Shown here one piece after another: positions 6,106-9,491 of a DNA stretch of 9,491 nucleotides. Source of the DNA: JAJPJX01 sp964568355. Lineage in GTDB: Bacteria; Acidobacteriota; Terriglobia; Bryobacterales; Bryobacteraceae. The stretch is taken from NCBI GenBank assembly GCA_964568355.1, contig CAZMRK010000425.1:1-9491 (forward strand), written 5' to 3'. The notes under the pieces were generated by a model, which made no database searches, was not told the origin of the DNA, and worked only from the letters and a program-made list of their open reading frames with translations. Made by a program: the position numbers and the translations under genes. How positions within the stretch are numbered: position 1 is the first letter of the stretch; each line of letters begins with the position of its first letter.

Positions 6106-6117
6106 GAGGAATCCTCC
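6106..6117 (-). promoter_or_regulatory. Ribosome binding site that fixes the serine hydrolase start, with possible hairpin
   Basis: On the minus strand GGGAGGATTCCTC directly precedes the ATG, placing GGAGG 7 bases from it. GAGG and CCUC flank an AUU loop, so the Shine-Dalgarno could fold into a 4-base-pair hairpin next to the start codon. Confidence 0.6.
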
Positions 6118-6195
6118 CGAATGGATGCAACAGAGCATCGGTGATCGGCCGGGTTGAATGCCTGTGCCCGGCGCGGAGTTTGCTATTACTCCAAC

Positions 6196-6224
6196 AGCGT
6201 AAGAGAAATCGCCGGCGAAGTCAA
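6196..6224 (-). promoter_or_regulatory. Sigma70-like promoter of the serine hydrolase-PadR-membrane protein operon
   Basis: Reading the minus strand, TTGACT (6224-6219) and TACGCT (6201-6196) are separated by exactly 17 bases. The -35 box matches the consensus at 5 of 6 positions, and the -10 box has the conserved first TA and last T. The leader to the ATG at 6105 would be about 84 bases. It faces away from the receptor gene, which uses the other side of the same 203-base region. Confidence 0.6.
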
Positions 6225-6268
6225 TCCTCCAAGACGGCCGATTTCACCAGCGGCGGAAAGGCGTAGGC

Positions 6269-6290
6269 TTTGTTACAAAACGGTTACAAA
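6269..6290 (+). promoter_or_regulatory. Two GTTACAAA direct repeats, 11 bases apart, upstream of the receptor gene
   Basis: GTTACAAA occurs at 6272-6279 and 6283-6290, one helical turn apart. The first copy is also part of an odd inverted repeat, TTTGT-T-ACAAA (6269-6279). They lie 7-25 bases upstream of the TAATAT box, the position of an activator site or -35 region. The regulator is unknown. Confidence 0.4.
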
Positions 6291-6296
6291 TGTGTT

Positions 6297-6302
6297 TAAT
6301 AT
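6297..6302 (+). promoter_or_regulatory. -10 element of the TonB-dependent receptor gene, implying a leaderless mRNA
   Basis: TAATAT is one mismatch from TATAAT. Transcription would start about 7 bases downstream, which is the A of the ATG at 6309. No Shine-Dalgarno precedes this ATG. A poor -35 (TTACAA, 6273-6278) lies 18 bases upstream. Confidence 0.45.
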
Positions 6303-6308
6303 TGATTC

Positions 6309-9300
6309 ATGTCCAGGCTAACTTCATTTTCGGCTCTGTTTGTGCTCCTTGCCACCGCCGCGTTTGGACAGAACGCGGTGGTCTCCGGACGTGTGGTGGA
6401 TTCAAGCGATGCCGCGATCCCCAATGCCTCGGTGAGCATCATGAATCGGAATACAGGAGTGCAGGCAACCACTTCTTCCAACAGCGAAGGATACTTCGTC
6501 TTTCCTCCGCAGCCGCCGGGTGCTTACGATCTGGCGGCCTCGGCTGCGGGCTTTTCCGCCACAAAGGTAGAGGCCATCACGCTCGAAGTAGGGCAGGCCC
6601 GCACGGTGAATTTCATGCTCAAGCCGGGCGAGATACGAGAGTCCATCACGATCGTAGACACTACTCCGCCGCTGACGACCGATCGCGCCGACCGCGGCAC
6701 CGTAGTCGAAAACAAGTTCGTCACCAGCATTCCCCTGAACTACCGCAATCCTCTGCTGTTGCTGACTCTCACACCCGGAGTGACGACCGGGTTGAACGCC
6801 GGACTGAATATCGCCAGCCAGTCCACCACCAATAACTTCCGGATTAACGGTGGCCGCGGGAACACCAGTGAGGTGTTGATCGACGGCGCCGCCAACACAG
6901 GAACGTATAACAACCAGGTGTCCGCCATTCCACAGGTGGACGCGGTGCAGGAGTTCAAGGTCAACACCAGCCCGTACGCAGCCGAATTCGGACGCACCGG
7001 AGGTGGCGTGGTGAGTTTCGCCATCAAATCCGGCACCAATGAATTTCACGGCACCATGCACGAGTTCCTGCGCAACAGCGTGCTCGATTCGAACGGCTTC
7101 AACGCCAATCGCGCCGGCCAGGACAAGCCCAGCTTCAAGCGCAACCAGTTCGGCTTCACGCTCGGCGGCCCGGTCTTGGTCCCGAAGTTGTACAACGGCA
7201 AGAACAAGACCTTCTTCTTTGTCGGATATGAGGGCCTGCGGGAGCGCAGTTTCAGCTCTTTCACGGGAACCGTGCCCACCGACTTGGAAAGGCGCGGCGA
7301 TTTTTCGCAATCGCTCGACCCCTCCGGCGCCCTCATTCAGATCTATGACCCGCGGACCACGCGTCTCGATCCCAACCGCCCCGCCGGCACCACGCGCTAT
7401 ATCCGTGACCCGTTTCCCGGTAACGTCATCCCGACCGCATTGCTGAGCCCGATCGCCCTCAAAGCCCTGGAGTACTATCCCTCGGCGAATCAGCCGGGGC
7501 GAGGCAGGAGCAACAATGACAACTACTTCGTCGCCGCGACCAACTCGCTCGACTCGGACCGCGTCGATCTGCGCGTCGACCGCCAGATCTCGTCCAACCA
7601 TCTGCTGTTCGGACATTACAACTGGTTCGAGAACGTCAACGCCCAGCCCCTGGTCTTTGGTAACTTTGCATCGCCGGTTCAGACGCCCAACCGGATTCCG
7701 GGCATCAACTGGACGATCAACCACACCTGGACGGTTGGCCCCACGACAATCTTTGAGCACCATTTCTCTTACGCCCGCAGCGAAACCAACCGCATTCCGC
7801 TGAGCCTCGGGTTCGATCAGACTTCGCTGGGGCTGCCCAGTTCCGTGACCGACGGGCAGCGCGTGGAGTACTTCCCGCAGTTCTCGATCGGCGGCCTGTC
7901 GGCGCTCGGCCCGCAGGGGACCACATCGAACCTGGTGTCCTCGCGGACCTGGCAGTACACGGCCAGCCTCACCATTCTCCGCGGCAGGCACACCATCAAG
8001 ACCGGGTTCGACTGGCGGCGCTTCCCCGTGCGCATCGATAACTCGCCGGCGCTTGGCATCTCGTCCTCTGGCAGCTACACCGGAGGTCCCAACCCGCAGG
8101 CTGCCTCCGCGCTTTCCGGGCGCGGACTCGCCGACCTGTTCCTGAACGTGGCGAGCGTTGGCTATACCGTCCGCCCCATCGAGGAGCATGTGCACCCGTA
8201 CTACGCAGGCTTTGTCCAGGACGAAATCAAGGTGCGGCCGAACCTCACCCTTACTTTCGGAATCCGCTACAACCTGGAACTGCCCCGCACGGAAAACAAC
8301 AACCAGTATGTGTTTCTCGATCTGGATTCGCCCTCGCCCCTGGCCTCGCAGGTGGCCGCCTTTCCCAATCTGCGCGGCGGTGTGGGATTTGTCGGCGCAA
8401 ATGGAGTGGGCCGGCGGACGCAAGAGGCGGATCGCAATAACTGGGACCCGCGCTTCGGAATTGCCTGGCAGATGAATGACAAGACCGTGGTGCGCGGCGG
8501 CGGGGGCATCTTCCATCACCCCCTCGTGCCCAATACCGATCTGGCGCAGGGCTTCGACCGCCGCACAACCAACCTGGTGACCGAAGCCGACGGTGTCACT
8601 CCGCTCTATAACCTCGGCAATCCCTTTCCGCAAGGCGTTCTCCAGCCGACCGGAAATACCCTTGGGCTGAATACCCTCCTGGGCCAGGCCATTGGCGGGC
8701 CGATCCGGCAGCAGCGCTTGCCATACCAGGCGCAGTGGTCTCTCGATGTGCAGCGGCAACTGCCGTGGTCCCTGGTAGTCAACGTCGGATACGCGGGTTC
8801 GGCTGCCACTGCGCTTCCGGCGCCGGTAAACTTCAATCAGTTGCCGGCGGAGTATCTGTCCATGGGAACGGCTTTGTCGCAACCGGTCGCCAATCCGTTC
8901 TATGGAGTGATCACGGATTCCACCTCGCCGCTAAGCCTGCCCACGATTCAGCGGGGCCAGTTGCTGCGGCCATATCCGCAATTTCAGAATATGAGCGGCA
9001 GCCAGGTTCCGAGCGGCCACTCCAGCTACCACGCCCTGCAACTGAAGGTGGAGCGGCGCTTCTCCCAGGGCTTGGCGATCCTGTTTGCTTACACTCACAG
9101 CAAGGAAATCGACAACACATCGGAGTTGGGCGGCTTCCTTGGATCCACGCCCGGCTATAACAACAACTACTGCTACTCGTGTGACCGGTCGCTTTCGTTC
9201 CAGCACATACCGGACGTCGTACGCCTGAGCTATCGTTACGAGTTGCCGTTCGGGATAGGGAAGGGGCGTCTGAGCCATGGCTGGATCGCCCGCGTCGCAG

Positions 9301-9491
9301 GCGGATGGTCGCTGGCCGGGTTCATCAGCGCGGACAACGGTACGCCGGTGGCTGTGAGTTCTCCGTCTGATTTCTTCACCTACTTCGGCGGTGGCTCCGG
9401 ACAGCGTCCGACCGCAACCGGACAGTCGGCGCATCTGGACAACATCGAATATGTAGACGGCGCCGCTTATTTCAACGCAGCGGCATTTACC
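6309..9491 (+). CDS. TonB-dependent outer-membrane receptor, Oar-like, with carboxypeptidase-regulatory-like domain (cut by window end)
   Basis: The reading frame stays open for 1061 codons, from the ATG at 6309 to the last base of the window, so the C-terminus is missing. The signal peptide is MSRLTSFSALFVLLATAAFG (residues 1-20). A carboxypeptidase-regulatory-like beta-sandwich follows (about 23-105: VVSGRVVDSSDAAIPNASVS, then GYFVFPPQPPGAYDLAASAA). A plug-type domain comes next (about 110-245), with IPLNYRNPLLLLTLTPGV, FRINGGRGNTSEVLIDGAAN and FKVNTSPYAAEFGRTGGGVV. From about residue 246 the repetitive aromatic strands of a large outer-membrane barrel begin, including LQLKVERRFSQG near 905 and a Cys pair (YCYSC) near 955. 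This is the Oar/SusC-related receptor type, greatly expanded in Acidobacteriota. The imported substrate cannot be told from sequence. Usual length is 1000-1200 residues, so about 50-150 are probably missing. Confidence 0.95.
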   Translation, partial: MSRLTSFSALFVLLATAAFGQNAVVSGRVVDSSDAAIPNASVSIMNRNTGVQATTSSNSEGYFVFPPQPPGAYDLAASAAGFSATKVEAITLEVGQARTVNFMLKPGEIRESITIVDTTPPLTTDRADRGTVVENKFVTSIPLNYRNPLLLLTLTPGVTTGLNAGLNIASQSTTNNFRINGGRGNTSEVLIDGAANTGTYNNQVSAIPQVDAVQEFKVNTSPYAAEFGRTGGGVVSFAIKSGTNEFHGTMHEFLRNSVLDSNGFNANRAGQDKPSFKRNQFGFTLGGPVLVPKLYNGKNKTFFFVGYEGLRERSFSSFTGTVPTDLERRGDFSQSLDPSGALIQIYDPRTTRLDPNRPAGTTRYIRDPFPGNVIPTALLSPIALKALEYYPSANQPGRGRSNNDNYFVAATNSLDSDRVDLRVDRQISSNHLLFGHYNWFENVNAQPLVFGNFASPVQTPNRIPGINWTINHTWTVGPTTIFEHHFSYARSETNRIPLSLGFDQTSLGLPSSVTDGQRVEYFPQFSIGGLSALGPQGTTSNLVSSRTWQYTASLTILRGRHTIKTGFDWRRFPVRIDNSPALGISSSGSYTGGPNPQAASALSGRGLADLFLNVASVGYTVRPIEEHVHPYYAGFVQDEIKVRPNLTLTFGIRYNLELPRTENNNQYVFLDLDSPSPLASQVAAFPNLRGGVGFVGANGVGRRTQEADRNNWDPRFGIAWQMNDKTVVRGGGGIFHHPLVPNTDLAQGFDRRTTNLVTEADGVTPLYNLGNPFPQGVLQPTGNTLGLNTLLGQAIGGPIRQQRLPYQAQWSLDVQRQLPWSLVVNVGYAGSAATALPAPVNFNQLPAEYLSMGTALSQPVANPFYGVITDSTSPLSLPTIQRGQLLRPYPQFQNMSGSQVPSGHSSYHALQLKVERRFSQGLAILFAYTHSKEIDNTSELGGFLGSTPGYNNNYCYSCDRSLSFQHIPDVVRLSYRYELPFGIGKGRLSHGWIARVAGGWSLAGFISADNGTPVAVSSPSDFFTYFGGGSGQRPTATGQSAHLDNIEYVDGAAYFNAAAFT

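Noticed and set aside
6402..8882. 826-codon open frame on the minus strand, antisense to the receptor gene
   Set aside because: The translation has no recognisable domain and is rich in Arg/Gly/Val/His. The plus-strand frame is a clear TonB-dependent receptor with signal peptide and plug motifs. Long antisense frames are expected in GC-rich coding DNA.

Overview
The window looks like a piece of a chromosome from an Acidobacteriota member, probably of the Solibacter/Bryobacter type. This is inferred from gene content: GC-rich DNA, an Oar-like TonB-dependent receptor with an N-terminal carboxypeptidase-regulatory-like domain, and a PadR regulator translationally coupled to a small 'permease prefix domain'-type membrane protein. 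There are eight protein-coding genes, two of them cut by the window edges. I see no RNA genes, CRISPR array, insertion sequence or phage gene.

Left block (1-1753, minus strand). A small secreted protein with two similar beta-rich repeats (GTG start at 1753) is followed by uppS (undecaprenyl diphosphate synthase) and cdsA (phosphatidate cytidylyltransferase, cut at base 1). uppS and cdsA overlap by 4 bases (ATGA), so they are very likely translationally coupled. They supply the lipid carrier for cell-wall synthesis and the CDP-diacylglycerol precursor of phospholipids.

Middle (1886-3211, plus strand). A secreted 5'-nucleotidase/UshA-type metallophosphoesterase is transcribed divergently from the left block. 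The 132-base divergent region carries a perfect 12-base palindrome next to a possible -10 element. The gene ends 63 bases before a convergent operon. That gap holds three 10-base phased repeat units and a small hairpin.

Right minus-strand operon (6105 down to 3275). A secreted class C beta-lactamase-fold serine hydrolase carries a tandemly duplicated N-terminal domain. A PadR regulator follows 9 bases downstream, and then a membrane protein whose ATG overlaps the PadR stop (TGATG). A good sigma70-like promoter (TTGACT-17-TACGCT) sits upstream. The arrangement suggests an envelope-related, self-regulated unit, but its substrate and signal are unknown.

Right end (6309-9491, plus strand). A large TonB-dependent outer-membrane receptor is transcribed divergently from the serine hydrolase and runs off the window after 1061 codons. 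Its start has no Shine-Dalgarno and sits where a transcript from an adjacent TAATAT box would begin, suggesting leaderless translation. Two GTTACAAA repeats 11 bases apart lie just upstream.

All functional calls come from reading motifs by eye; no database search was possible.
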